A stretch of 64,000 nucleotides of DNA. Source: Flavobacterium circumlabens (GTDB lineage Bacteria; Bacteroidota; Bacteroidia; Flavobacteriales; Flavobacteriaceae). The stretch is from the NCBI RefSeq assembly GCF_004345565.1, contig NZ_SLWA01000005.1:124001-188000 (forward strand), in the 5' to 3' direction. Under the pieces are notes generated by a model. It ran no database searches and was not told the origin of the DNA. It was given only the letters and a program-made list of their open reading frames with translations. Each line of letters begins with the position of its first letter. Position 1 is the stretch's first letter. This document shows, one piece after another, positions 16,930 to 26,014 of the stretch. Both the position numbers and the translations under genes were made by a program.

Positions 16930-18048
16930 ATGAAAAAAATACTCATCGTTTTTGGAACAAGACCAGAAGCTATAAAAATGGCGCCACTGGTAAAGGAGTT
17001 TCAAAATCATAAGGATAAATTTGAGACAAAGGTTTGTGTTACTGCTCAGCATAGAGAAATGTTAGATCAGGTTTTAGATTTTTTTGAAATTGTTCCGGAT
17101 TTTGACCTCAATCTCATGAGACCGGGTCAAAATTTATCTCAACTGACATCGGATGTTATCTTAGGATTAAAACCAATACTTGAAAGCTTTACACCGGATT
17201 TTGTTTTTGTTCATGGCGATACTACAACATCTACCGCTGCTGCTTTGGCTTCTTTTTATGCAAGTACAAAAGTTTGTCATATAGAAGCAGGTTTAAGAAC
17301 TCATAATAAATTTTCTCCCTTTCCGGAAGAGATGAACAGACAGTTAACCGGTCGCTTGGCCGATTTGCATTTTGCTCCGACTCAACAAGCGAAAAAGAAT
17401 CTGCTGGATGAAGGAATTAGCGAAAAAATAATCTTTGTAACCGGTAACACCGTAATTGACGCTCTTTTATTAGCAAAAGATAAAGTTGAAAATATTGAGG
17501 ATAGTCAAATAAGTTTTTTAAAATCTATAATTGACCCTTTAAAGGAATTAATTGTTGTCACAGGGCATAGAAGAGAAAATTTTGGGGATGGTTTTATAAA
17601 TATTTGTCATGCTTTAAGACAGCTTGCATTAGAACAAAATGTACAGATAATTTATCCTGTTCACTTAAATCCAAATGTTAAGGAACCTGTATTTTCAATC
17701 CTGGGTAACATACCAACTATAAACCTAATAGATCCTTTAGCTTATCCGGGATTTGTCTGGTTAATGAAACAGTCTAAAATAATAATTACCGATAGTGGTG
17801 GCGTTCAGGAAGAAGCACCAAGCCTTGGAAAACCGGTACTTGTAATGAGAGATACTACAGAAAGACCAGAAGCAGTAGCAGCTGGAACGGTAATCCTTGT
17901 AGGTACTAATACCGAAGAAATTGTTAAACAGGCAACCGCTTTACTGACAGATGATAATTTATACGAAAAAATGAGCAAAGCACATAATCCGTATGGTGAT
18001 GGTTTAGCAAGCTATAATTGTGTTAAAATATTTTTGGATGGAAAGTAA
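16930..18048 (+). CDS. wecB: UDP-N-acetylglucosamine 2-epimerase (non-hydrolysing)
   Basis: Interconverts UDP-GlcNAc and UDP-ManNAc. The start at 16930 is chosen because the longer frame from 16909 overlaps the previous gene; from here the protein opens MKKILIVFGTRPEAIKMAPL with GTRPEA at 9-14. At 372 residues it has the usual length. Other family blocks are HGDTTTSTAAA, HIEAGLRTH, FPEEMNRQLTG, TGHRREN and DSGGVQEEAPSLGKPV. The GTRPEAIKMAP motif points to WecB rather than FnlC-type epimerases. No UDP-ManNAc dehydrogenase (WecC) is present, so ManNAc itself may be used, or it may feed another pathway. Confidence 0.9.
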   Translation: MKKILIVFGTRPEAIKMAPLVKEFQNHKDKFETKVCVTAQHREMLDQVLDFFEIVPDFDLNLMRPGQNLSQLTSDVILGLKPILESFTPDFVFVHGDTTTSTAAALASFYASTKVCHIEAGLRTHNKFSPFPEEMNRQLTGRLADLHFAPTQQAKKNLLDEGISEKIIFVTGNTVIDALLLAKDKVENIEDSQISFLKSIIDPLKELIVVTGHRRENFGDGFINICHALRQLALEQNVQIIYPVHLNPNVKEPVFSILGNIPTINLIDPLAYPGFVWLMKQSKIIITDSGGVQEEAPSLGKPVLVMRDTTERPEAVAAGTVILVGTNTEEIVKQATALLTDDNLYEKMSKAHNPYGDGLASYNCVKIFLDGK

Positions 18049-19117
18049 ACTGCTGATTTTAGCACCGTATCCCACAGCCGAGAATAGTAAGGACGGAATG
18101 ATTAGTCGTGTAAAAGCTATTGATACTTTACTGGAAAACACACCACGAACATATTTATATGTTTCATTGAGGAATTTTAAAGAAAGTAAAAATTATAAGC
18201 AAGGAATAGTAGATGTATATTCCCTCAATCTTTTATTACATTTCGGGACAATATTAAAATTAATAAAAGATCATAAATATATCTATTCACATTCTATTTA
18301 CATGTTGAGTTTTTTATGGATTCTGATTTCCAAAAAAAATAATTCTTTGACCCTTGATTTACATGGAGTTGTTCCGGAAGAGGAAAAATATTTTAATAAA
18401 AGTAAAATTAGAGCTTCGTACTATAAATTTGTAGAATCTCAGGTTTTTAAACGGTTGAAGAATGCAATTTGTGTTACAGATACTATGAAAATTCATTATC
18501 AAACAAAGTACAAATGGTTTAAAGGTGATTTTTTGGTTTATAGTATTGTGCCAGATAATTTACACGTACAGGATACATATACAATAGATGGCATAAAAGA
18601 GAAAAATAAAGAGAAAATACAGGTTGTATACAGCGGCGGTGCGCAAGCGTGGCAAAATGTTGATTTAATGATTGAATTTATTAAAAAAAATCAATCACCA
18701 CGTATTCATTATACAATTCTTACTGGTGATAAAAAGACTTTTGAGGATAAATTACTGACAAATAATGTAAACTTAGATTCTATTACAATCACTAGCAGGA
18801 ATCCTTCCGACTTATGGAAAGATTACATAGCTGCAGATTATGCTTTAATATTAAGAGACGAAAATATAGTTAATAAGGTAGCTTGTCCCACTAAATTAAT
18901 AGAATACTTGTATTACGGTTTAGTACCAATTGTTTTATCCGAAGAAATAGGAGATTATAAAAAAATGGGATATGACTTTATTAAAATAAATGATTTTGAC
19001 AAAAATACCATTGAAAAGCCATTAGGAGCTAGTTTTAATAACATTAATATAGCTAAAAAGATTATAGAAATAAACGAGTCTGTTGATTTGCATAATTTTA
19101 TATTGAAACAACTTTAA
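18038..19117 (+). CDS. GT4-like glycosyltransferase
   Basis: A 359-residue GT-B protein. The start at 18038 (MESKLLILAPYPTAENSKDG) overlaps wecB by 11 bases and gives the usual N-terminal strand; the frame extends to 18020 but that start is less likely. The second half shows VVYSGGAQAWQNVD, then YIAADYALILRDENIVNKVACPT and KLIEYLYYGLVPIV, which is the donor-binding region of GT4-like enzymes. Donor and acceptor cannot be deduced. It lies in the Wzx/Wzy repeat-unit group. Confidence 0.75.
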   Translation: MESKLLILAPYPTAENSKDGMISRVKAIDTLLENTPRTYLYVSLRNFKESKNYKQGIVDVYSLNLLLHFGTILKLIKDHKYIYSHSIYMLSFLWILISKKNNSLTLDLHGVVPEEEKYFNKSKIRASYYKFVESQVFKRLKNAICVTDTMKIHYQTKYKWFKGDFLVYSIVPDNLHVQDTYTIDGIKEKNKEKIQVVYSGGAQAWQNVDLMIEFIKKNQSPRIHYTILTGDKKTFEDKLLTNNVNLDSITITSRNPSDLWKDYIAADYALILRDENIVNKVACPTKLIEYLYYGLVPIVLSEEIGDYKKMGYDFIKINDFDKNTIEKPLGASFNNINIAKKIIEINESVDLHNFILKQL

Positions 19118-19125
19118 GTCTTCAG

Positions 19126-20154
19126 ATGATTTTAATACTGCTTTTTACATTTTTTACATTTTTAATGATTTCTCTCTTTCCTCCGGAAGATAGAATGATA
19201 AAAAATGCAATGTACATATGTCTGGGCCTGATTTTAATTTTCATTGCCGGTTTTCGGGGAGAAGGCGTTGATAGGGATTATAATAATTATGTAGAAATGT
19301 TTCATCAGCGGGAGTTTATTGTGATGGAACCTTCTTTTGTAGCTATCTCAATGTTTATTGAGGCTGTTTTTGGAGACAACCCTTTATTTTTGTTTTTAAT
19401 TTTTGCCATACTGGGAGTCTCAATTAAATTAATTGCCATAAAGAAACTGACTAGTTTATGGTTTTTATCTGTATTGGTTTATCTAAGCAACTTTTTCATA
19501 TTGCATGAAATGACTCAGATTAGGGCAGGGATAGCCTCTTCTTTTTTACTGTTGTGTATTAAGCCAATTTATGACCGTAATCTGAAGCTTTTTTTGCTGT
19601 TTGCAATACTTGGAATTTCCTTTCACTATTCTGCTTTAGTAATTTTACCATTATGGTTTTTAGGAAATAAACCTCGCAAGAAATGGATGCTTTTTTCGAT
19701 TCCTTTTGTCTATTTAATTTATTTTTCCGGAATAAATTTAATAGGTATTATTCCGATACCGGGAATACAGGAGAAAATTCAAATGTATCAGAAATTGCAG
19801 GAAATTGGTGATCAGGAATCCACGGCAATCAATGTTTTTAATCTTGTTTTTTTATCTAAAACTGCAATATTTTATTTCTTGTTATTTAAATATGATCTAA
19901 TACTTTATTACAATAAGTATTTTACAATTTTAATGAAAATTTATTGCATCGCACTGATGTTATATCCTTTGCTTGCAAGTGTTCCCGCAATTGCAGTTCG
20001 TATAAATGAATTGTATGCCATTGTAGATGTTATATTGATTCCACTACTATACTATGCATTTAAGCCAATTTACTTTTCCAGAATGATAGTGATTTCTATA
20101 GGATTTACACTTTTGCTTGTTGTACTGTTTTACGTAAAATTGATTACAAATTAA
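19126..20154 (+). CDS. wzy: O-antigen/EPS polymerase, EpsG-like (Wzy)
   Basis: A 342-residue integral membrane protein with about 10 hydrophobic helices. The early periplasmic segment FRGEGVDRDYNNYVEMF and the following FVAISMFIEAVFGDNPLFLF match the EpsG family of polymerases. HEMTQIRAGIASSFLL in the middle is another family feature. It probably polymerises Und-PP-linked repeats flipped by the Wzx at 14396. The assignment rests on topology, the EpsG-like motif and context, since Wzy proteins diverge quickly. Confidence 0.8.
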   Translation: MILILLFTFFTFLMISLFPPEDRMIKNAMYICLGLILIFIAGFRGEGVDRDYNNYVEMFHQREFIVMEPSFVAISMFIEAVFGDNPLFLFLIFAILGVSIKLIAIKKLTSLWFLSVLVYLSNFFILHEMTQIRAGIASSFLLLCIKPIYDRNLKLFLLFAILGISFHYSALVILPLWFLGNKPRKKWMLFSIPFVYLIYFSGINLIGIIPIPGIQEKIQMYQKLQEIGDQESTAINVFNLVFLSKTAIFYFLLFKYDLILYYNKYFTILMKIYCIALMLYPLLASVPAIAVRINELYAIVDVILIPLLYYAFKPIYFSRMIVISIGFTLLLVVLFYVKLITN

Positions 20155-20189
20155 TATATGAAATCTTTTTAATAAATAATTTTAATAAT

Positions 20190-21029
20190 ATGCTTTCTGC
20201 AGTTGTAGTCTTATATAATCCTGACGATACCATTCTAGAAAATATTGGTAGCTATCTTAATTGGGTAAACTTTATCTATATTATTGATAATTCGGATAAG
20301 CCAAACGGCCATAAATTTTCTGATTTAGGTCCCAAAATTCAATATGTTTTTAATAACGGAAATCTTGGTATTGCGCAGGCTCTTAATATAGGATGTAAGA
20401 TGGCCCTGGCAAATGGTCTTGAATGGATTGTTACAATGGATCAGGATAGCAAATTCCTGAATTTCACGGATAATGTAAAGGACCTACTATCAAGTACTAC
20501 CAATAAAAATATTGCTCTTTATTACCCGGATTACATAATTGATGGTAAATTATACGATAAATCTATAAAAGAAGAGAATGAGCCCATCATTGTAATGACA
20601 TCGGGAAACATTATAAATTTAAAAATTCATGAAAAAATAGGTGGATTTGAAGAGAAATTATTTATAGATTATGTTGATATAGAGTATTGTTTGAAACTTA
20701 AAAAAGAAGGATATAGCATTGCCAATTTACCAAATGTAGTATTACAGCATGAACTTGGAGATTCAAAACGCACTTCTTTTCTTTTTGTAAAAGCAATTGT
20801 GACGAATCACTCCAGTATCAGGAGATACTACATAACAAGAAATAGATTATATGTTAGAAATAAGTATAAAGATGTTTCAAATACCTTTGCAAAAATAGAG
20901 ACAAGAATTTTTATAAATGATATTTTGAAAATTCTGATGTTTGAGAGCCATAAGATATCAAAAATTAAAAGTATAATTAAAGGTTACCTTGATTATCGTA
21001 ACAATTGTTTTGGGATTTACAATAAATAA
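20190..21029 (+). CDS. GT2 glycosyltransferase, rhamnosyltransferase-like (RfbF type)
   Basis: A 279-residue GT-A enzyme. It opens with AVVVLYNPDDTILENI, followed by IIDNSD, NNGNLGIAQALNIGC and the DXD-type WIVTMDQDSKF, the pattern of RfbF/WbbL-like rhamnosyltransferases. EEKLFIDYVDIEYCLKLKKEG carries the acidic catalytic-base region. dTDP-L-rhamnose is made by the rml genes in this window, so a rhamnosyl (or 6-deoxytalosyl) donor is likely. Acceptor unknown. Confidence 0.8.
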   Translation: MLSAVVVLYNPDDTILENIGSYLNWVNFIYIIDNSDKPNGHKFSDLGPKIQYVFNNGNLGIAQALNIGCKMALANGLEWIVTMDQDSKFLNFTDNVKDLLSSTTNKNIALYYPDYIIDGKLYDKSIKEENEPIIVMTSGNIINLKIHEKIGGFEEKLFIDYVDIEYCLKLKKEGYSIANLPNVVLQHELGDSKRTSFLFVKAIVTNHSSIRRYYITRNRLYVRNKYKDVSNTFAKIETRIFINDILKILMFESHKISKIKSIIKGYLDYRNNCFGIYNK

Positions 21030-21069
21030 TTAAAGGTATTACTACTAACTATACTAAATTTAAGATGAA

Positions 21070-21777
21070 ATGATATCAGTATGTATTGCAACATATAATG
21101 GGGAAAAATATATTAGAGAGCAGCTTTTATCTATACTTTTTCAGTTAGAATCACATGATGAAATTATAATTTCAGATGATCATTCAACTGATGAGACGAT
21201 CTCAATTATTAAATCTTTAAATGATAACAGGATTAAAATTTTTTTCAATGTAAAAAAAGGATATACCAATAATTTTCAAAACGCTATACTGCAAGCCTCA
21301 GGAGACCATATTTTTTTGTCTGATCAGGATGATGTCTGGGAAAAAAATAAAGTTAAGGTAATGTCTGAATTTTTAAAGGAGCATGATTTTGTTGTGAGTA
21401 ATGCAAAAATTGTTGATGAAAATTTAGTACCGACCGGCTTGACTTTTTTTGAAATGCGGGGTGGCGGTACGAAAGGATTTTGGAGTAATTTAATTAAGGC
21501 AAAATATTTAGGCTGTTGCATGGCTTTTAATAAAAACATACTTCCTAAATTGATACCATTTCCTCAAAAAGTCAAATTATGTCCTCATGATTTATGGCTG
21601 TCTTTGATTTCGGAATTTTACTATAAGACGTATGTAATTAGTGAACATTTGGTTTTATATAGAAGACATGGTCATAATGTATCAACAGGAGCTGCAAAAA
21701 GCACAAGTTCTTTTTTGTTTAAGGTGAAGTTCAGAGTGTATTCTTTTTTTAAAGTAATTTGCAGAGCTACAGCATAA
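21070..21777 (+). CDS. GT2 glycosyltransferase, alpha-1,3-rhamnosyltransferase-like
   Basis: A 235-residue GT-A enzyme beginning MISVCIATYNGEKYIREQL, with IISDDHSTDET and the DXD-type block HIFLSDQDDVWEKNK. The SDQDDVW signature and short length are typical of a GT2 subgroup often annotated as rhamnosyltransferase. The residues HDLWLSLI around position 174 mark the acceptor side. The ATG at 21070 is chosen because an ATG five bases upstream runs into a stop after two codons. It belongs to the Wzx/Wzy repeat-unit group. Confidence 0.78.
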   Translation: MISVCIATYNGEKYIREQLLSILFQLESHDEIIISDDHSTDETISIIKSLNDNRIKIFFNVKKGYTNNFQNAILQASGDHIFLSDQDDVWEKNKVKVMSEFLKEHDFVVSNAKIVDENLVPTGLTFFEMRGGGTKGFWSNLIKAKYLGCCMAFNKNILPKLIPFPQKVKLCPHDLWLSLISEFYYKTYVISEHLVLYRRHGHNVSTGAAKSTSSFLFKVKFRVYSFFKVICRATA

Positions 21778-21787
21778 TTTTAATAAC

Positions 21788-22360
21788 ATGATATTTAAAA
21801 TATTTTGGATTATCAGAGCTTTGTTTTACAAAGTTTTTATAGGGAAAATCGGCTTTCCGTCATACATAGGGAAACCTGTTTATCTGGGAAGAATTAATCG
21901 GGTTTTTATAGGTAAAAAGGTGCGTATTTTTCCGGGTGCAAGAATTGAAGTAATTGACGATTTATCTTCAATTGTTTTTGAAGATGATATTTCTGTTGGC
22001 CAAAATCTTCATATTATTTCTGGTGGGAACCTTATTATTAAAACCAGAACAACTATATCAGCGAATGTTTTTATAAGTAATGTAGACCATGATTATCAAG
22101 CAATAGAGGTTCATATATTAGACCAGCCAAATATAATTAAAGAGACCTTAATTGGCGAGAATTGTTTTATTGGTTATGGTGCGGTAATTCAGGCAGGAAC
22201 TATATTGGGAAATCACTGCATTGTTGGATCAAACGCAGTGGTCCGGGGAAGTTTTCCGGATTATTCTGTAATAGTTGGAGCACCGGCAAAAATTGTTAAA
22301 AGATATAATGCAGATAAAAAACAATGGGAAAAAACAAATCCCGAGGGAACATTTATATAA
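21788..22360 (+). CDS. Left-handed beta-helix O-acetyltransferase (WbbJ/Maa-like)
   Basis: A 190-residue hexapeptide-repeat acyltransferase. The repeating I/V-G-x-x turns are visible (FIGKKVRIFPGARIEV, ISVGQNLHI, CFIGYGAVIQAGTILGNHCIVGSNAVV). NVDHDYQ supplies the catalytic histidine and GAPAKIVKRY is the usual C-terminal cap. A short hydrophobic N-terminus (FKIFWIIRALFYKVFIG) may associate with the membrane. It probably O-acetylates a sugar of the repeat unit; N-acetylation of an amino sugar is the alternative. Confidence 0.82.
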   Translation: MIFKIFWIIRALFYKVFIGKIGFPSYIGKPVYLGRINRVFIGKKVRIFPGARIEVIDDLSSIVFEDDISVGQNLHIISGGNLIIKTRTTISANVFISNVDHDYQAIEVHILDQPNIIKETLIGENCFIGYGAVIQAGTILGNHCIVGSNAVVRGSFPDYSVIVGAPAKIVKRYNADKKQWEKTNPEGTFI

Positions 22361-22374
22361 ATAAGTATTAAATC

Positions 22375-23508
22375 ATGAAAAATATTTTGATTACGGGAGG
22401 GGCTGGATTTATAGGCAGCAATCTTTCTTTACAATTAATTAATAAAGGCTATTCAATAACAGTTTTAGATAATTTATCAACACAAATACATGGTGAAGAC
22501 CCTAAAGTTACTTCTCCTCTTTACAAAAGCATAAAAGATAAAGTTACTTTTATTGAAGGTACAGTAACTTCTCGCGCAGATTGGGAAAAAGCCTTAAGAA
22601 ACCAAGATGTTGTTGTCCATTTTGCAGCTGAAACAGGAACGGGGCAATCCATGTATTGTATTGAAAAATATACGGAGGTTAATATTCAGGGTACTGCTAT
22701 TATGCTAGATATTCTGGCAAATAGTCCGCATCAGGTAAAAAAAATTGTAATAGCTTCATCCAGATCGATCTATGGAGAAGGAAAGTATATCCATCCTGAA
22801 TTGGGAGCAATTTATCCAAGTTATAGAAATGAAAAGGATATGTTAGAAGGAAAATTTGAATTGAATTATAAAGGCAGTTCAGATTTAATATTAGTAGCAA
22901 CAGATGAAGAATCAAAAATCCATCCATCATCTGTTTATGGTATTACAAAACAGAATCAGGAACAAATGATTATGACGGTTTGCCCAACTATAGGAATTGC
23001 TCCGGTGGCGTTTAGATATCAAAATGTATATGGCCCGGGACAATCACTTTCTAATCCTTATACGGGAATACTATCCATATTTTCGACCCAGATTAGAAAT
23101 AATAATCCAATTCAAATATTTGAAGATGGAAAAGAATCAAGAGATTTTGTTTTTATCGACGATGTCGTTCAGGCGACTATATTAGGTATTGAAAAAGAAG
23201 AAGCAAATGGTCATGTATTTAACGTAGGAACAGGCGTGCCAACAGATGTGGTTGAAGTGGCTAATTCGTTAATAGAGGCTTATGCTATTAATGTTCCTGT
23301 AACTATAACAGGTCGATTCAGATTAGGTGACATTCGCCACAATTATGCTGATTTAACGAAAATTAAAGAAAGACTGGGATTTGAACCCAAATTTACTTTT
23401 AAAGAAGGTATTAAGAAATTTTCGGCATGGGTATTAGACCAGGAAATCCAGGAAGATAAATTAAGTAAATCTCTGGACGAGATGGTAAAAAAAGGCTTGT
23501 TGAAATAA
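22375..23508 (+). CDS. NAD-dependent sugar epimerase, dTDP-L-rhamnose 4-epimerase-like
   Basis: A 377-residue extended SDR. The Rossmann motif GGAGFIG is at 8-14, the SSRSIYGEGKY segment at 128-138 and the YxxxK pair is Y188/K192 in SSVYGITK. The insertion of about 50 residues between the serine block and the catalytic tyrosine is typical of WbiB-like dTDP-L-rhamnose 4-epimerases, which form dTDP-6-deoxy-L-talose. It overlaps the next gene by 1 base (TAATG). With the rml set present, 6-deoxytalose as a component is a reasonable inference; other nucleotide-sugar epimerase roles remain possible. Confidence 0.65.
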   Translation: MKNILITGGAGFIGSNLSLQLINKGYSITVLDNLSTQIHGEDPKVTSPLYKSIKDKVTFIEGTVTSRADWEKALRNQDVVVHFAAETGTGQSMYCIEKYTEVNIQGTAIMLDILANSPHQVKKIVIASSRSIYGEGKYIHPELGAIYPSYRNEKDMLEGKFELNYKGSSDLILVATDEESKIHPSSVYGITKQNQEQMIMTVCPTIGIAPVAFRYQNVYGPGQSLSNPYTGILSIFSTQIRNNNPIQIFEDGKESRDFVFIDDVVQATILGIEKEEANGHVFNVGTGVPTDVVEVANSLIEAYAINVPVTITGRFRLGDIRHNYADLTKIKERLGFEPKFTFKEGIKKFSAWVLDQEIQEDKLSKSLDEMVKKGLLK

Positions 23509-24533
23509 TGGAGGATAAAAATTTTAATAATAAAAAGATACTTTTTCTTTCTGTAAAATTATTCAATTATGAGAATATTATTGCTGAAAAACTAAGGTTC
23601 CTTGGTGCAGAAGTAGATTATTATGATGAAAGACCCAATAATTCAAATTTTAGTAAGGGTATAATCAGATTAAAAAGAAGTCTTTATAATGTGACCATAA
23701 CCAAGTACTATAATGAGATTTTAGAAACAATCCGCACAAAAAAATATGACTATTTCTTTTTGATAAAAGGAGAAGTAGTTCCTCAGTTTTTTATTGACAG
23801 GATAATTGAATTGAATCCCAAAATTATATTACTCTATTATACGTTTGATTCATTTGAAAATAACCCTAATGGTATTGCCATTTTAAAAAATTTCAATAGA
23901 AAGTATACATTTGATCCTAAAGATTCTGAAATTTATAATTTAAAATTTCGGCCATTATTCTTTTCTGATGATTATCACAAACTGGAAAGTCACAATAATC
24001 CCATCTATGATTTGTTATTTATCGGTACAGCACATTCTGACAGATATATTATTAGCGAAAAAGCCAGCATATGGTGTCTGAAAAATAAACTTAAAAGTTT
24101 TGCATTTTATTACTCACCCAGTAGAATTGTGTTTTTGTTTTTTAAATTGTTTGATTCTTCTTTCAAAAAATTCAATTACAATAAAATTTCTTTTTTTAGT
24201 TTAAAACATGAACAAATAATAGAATTATACAAACAGTCAAAAGTTGTTTTAGATATAAATCATCCAAATCAAATAGGTTTAACAATGAGAGTGTTTGAAG
24301 CATTGGGTAGCGGAAAAAAAATAATTACAACAAACGTTGATATAAAAAGATATCCATTTTATAATGAAAATAATATTTATATCATTGATAGAAATAATAT
24401 TGAATTCAACTACGATTTTTTCAATTTAAAATTTGAAGAGATAGACGAAAAAGTTTACGAAAAAATGTTTATCTCCGGATGGCTTAAAGAATTGTTTTTT
24501 GATGATTTTTCTTTTAATTGGCTGCAAAAATAG
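23508..24533 (+). CDS. GT-B glycosyltransferase (CgeB/EpsE-like)
   Basis: A 341-residue protein. The N-terminal strand KKILFLSVKLFNYENIIAEK is followed by FLIKGEVVPQFFIDRI, LYYTFDSFENNPNG, and a C-terminal donor site VVLDINHPNQIGLTMRVFEA then LGSGKKIITTN. This arrangement is common in Bacteroidota LPS/capsule loci and resembles CgeB-type GT-B enzymes. It is coupled to the epimerase before it by a 1-base overlap, so it may use that enzyme's product (inference). Confidence 0.72.
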   Translation: MEDKNFNNKKILFLSVKLFNYENIIAEKLRFLGAEVDYYDERPNNSNFSKGIIRLKRSLYNVTITKYYNEILETIRTKKYDYFFLIKGEVVPQFFIDRIIELNPKIILLYYTFDSFENNPNGIAILKNFNRKYTFDPKDSEIYNLKFRPLFFSDDYHKLESHNNPIYDLLFIGTAHSDRYIISEKASIWCLKNKLKSFAFYYSPSRIVFLFFKLFDSSFKKFNYNKISFFSLKHEQIIELYKQSKVVLDINHPNQIGLTMRVFEALGSGKKIITTNVDIKRYPFYNENNIYIIDRNNIEFNYDFFNLKFEEIDEKVYEKMFISGWLKELFFDDFSFNWLQK

Positions 24534-24551
24534 ATATAGAGATACAATATA

Positions 24552-25457
24552 ATGAATATACTTCTAACAGGTTCAAATGGTTTTTTAGGTTCGATTATAA
24601 AAAAGGAATTAGCTAAGAATTATAATATCACTTCTTTATCCAGATCAAATTCTTTTTATAACGTTTCATTAGAAAAAGAAATCCCTGATTTTAACCAGGA
24701 ATTTGATTTAGTTATTCATGCAGCGGGTAAAGCACATAGTATTCCAAAAACAGAGCTCGAAAAAAAACAATTTGACGATGTAAATTTTTTAGGAACATCA
24801 AATATTTTAAAAGGTTTAGAGAAATCCGGCCTGCCAAAACAATTTATTTTTATTAGTTCCGTTGCTGTTTATGGCCAGGAGGAAGGGTATAATGTTAATG
24901 AGGAACATCCTTTACTTGCCTCTGACCCGTATGGATTAAGTAAGATTAAAGCAGAAAATCTCGTTATTGAATGGTGTAAAAAAAACAGTATTACTTATAC
25001 AATTTTGAGATTGCCGCTATTAGTAGGGCAAAATCCTCCCGGTAATTTAGGAGCGATGATAAAAGCTATTAATAATGGATACTATTTTAATATTGGAAAA
25101 GGACAAGCCAGAAAAAGTATGGTCTTGTGTAAAGATGTTGCATTATTACTCCCAGTTGTGGCACCAGTAGGCGGGATTTATAATCTTACTGATGGTTTTC
25201 ATCCTAGCTTTCATGAATTAAGTATGGCTATTTCTAAGGGAAAAAAGCATTTTTCTTTACCAGCCTCCCTGGCTAAAATCATTGGAAAAATGGGTGATGT
25301 AATAGGAGATAAAGCGCCTGTTAATTCTTTAAAAGTAAAAAAAATAATTTCAGATCTGGTTTTTGATGATTCGAAAGCCAGAAAATTATTGAATTGGAAT
25401 CCGGAACCAGTTTTGGTTTTTTTTAAAAATGAAAAGTTACAAAGTGATAAAAAATAA
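24552..25457 (+). CDS. Nucleotide-sugar 4-ketoreductase/epimerase (WbpV-like SDR)
   Basis: A 301-residue SDR with GSNGFLG at residues 7-13, ISSVAVYG at 101-108 and Y127/K131 in YGLSK. The sequence style (HAAGKAHS, RLPLLVGQNPPGNLGAMIK) matches WbpV/WbjF-like reductases that convert UDP-4-keto-6-deoxy-GlcNAc to UDP-QuiNAc or UDP-FucNAc. In other loci they are often found with a WbpL-like initiating transferase and a WbpM-like dehydratase; both are present here (27805 and 30512). The exact stereochemistry of its product cannot be read from the sequence. Confidence 0.65.
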   Translation: MNILLTGSNGFLGSIIKKELAKNYNITSLSRSNSFYNVSLEKEIPDFNQEFDLVIHAAGKAHSIPKTELEKKQFDDVNFLGTSNILKGLEKSGLPKQFIFISSVAVYGQEEGYNVNEEHPLLASDPYGLSKIKAENLVIEWCKKNSITYTILRLPLLVGQNPPGNLGAMIKAINNGYYFNIGKGQARKSMVLCKDVALLLPVVAPVGGIYNLTDGFHPSFHELSMAISKGKKHFSLPASLAKIIGKMGDVIGDKAPVNSLKVKKIISDLVFDDSKARKLLNWNPEPVLVFFKNEKLQSDKK

Positions 25458-25465
25458 TATTTAAT

Positions 25466-26014
25466 ATGAACATAGAAAAAACATTTATAAAAGATTTAGT
25501 AGTAGTGGAACCAACCGTTTTTGGAGACGAGAGAGGTTATTTTTTTGAATCTTACAGTAAAACTAAATTTTCAGATTTAGGGATTGAAATTGAATTTGTT
25601 CAGGACAATCAGTCTTTTTCTAAGAAAGGTACGTTACGCGGACTTCATTATCAAAATCCTCCTTTTGCCCAGACTAAATTAGTTCGTGTTTTAGAAGGAG
25701 AGATTATTGATGTTGCTGTAGATTTAAGAAAAGATTCACCGACTTATGGTAAAGCGTTTAGTATTTTGTTATCGGCAGAAAACAAAAAACAGTTATTAGT
25801 ACCGCAAGGTTTTGCACATGGTTTTTCAGTAATAAGCGAAACGGCCTCTGTCATGTATAAATGCGATCAGTTTTATAATAAAGCCTCTGAGGGCGGAATT
25901 AAATTTGATGATCCGTCTCTAAATATTGATTGGGGAATGGATTTGGAGAACGCCATTGTTTCTGAAAAAGATCAGATACTTCCTTTTATTGAGAACTGTA
26001 ATAGCTTATTTTAA
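25466..26014 (+). CDS. rmlC: dTDP-4-dehydrorhamnose 3,5-epimerase
   Basis: Third step of dTDP-L-rhamnose synthesis. The 182-residue cupin has VFGDERGYFFESYS near residue 18, the LRGLHYQ block with catalytic His around residue 60, LVRVLEGEIIDVAVDLR, and VPQGFAHGFSV. Length and motifs are standard for RmlC. It overlaps rmlD by 1 base (TAATG), so the two are translationally coupled. Confidence 0.95.
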   Translation: MNIEKTFIKDLVVVEPTVFGDERGYFFESYSKTKFSDLGIEIEFVQDNQSFSKKGTLRGLHYQNPPFAQTKLVRVLEGEIIDVAVDLRKDSPTYGKAFSILLSAENKKQLLVPQGFAHGFSVISETASVMYKCDQFYNKASEGGIKFDDPSLNIDWGMDLENAIVSEKDQILPFIENCNSLF

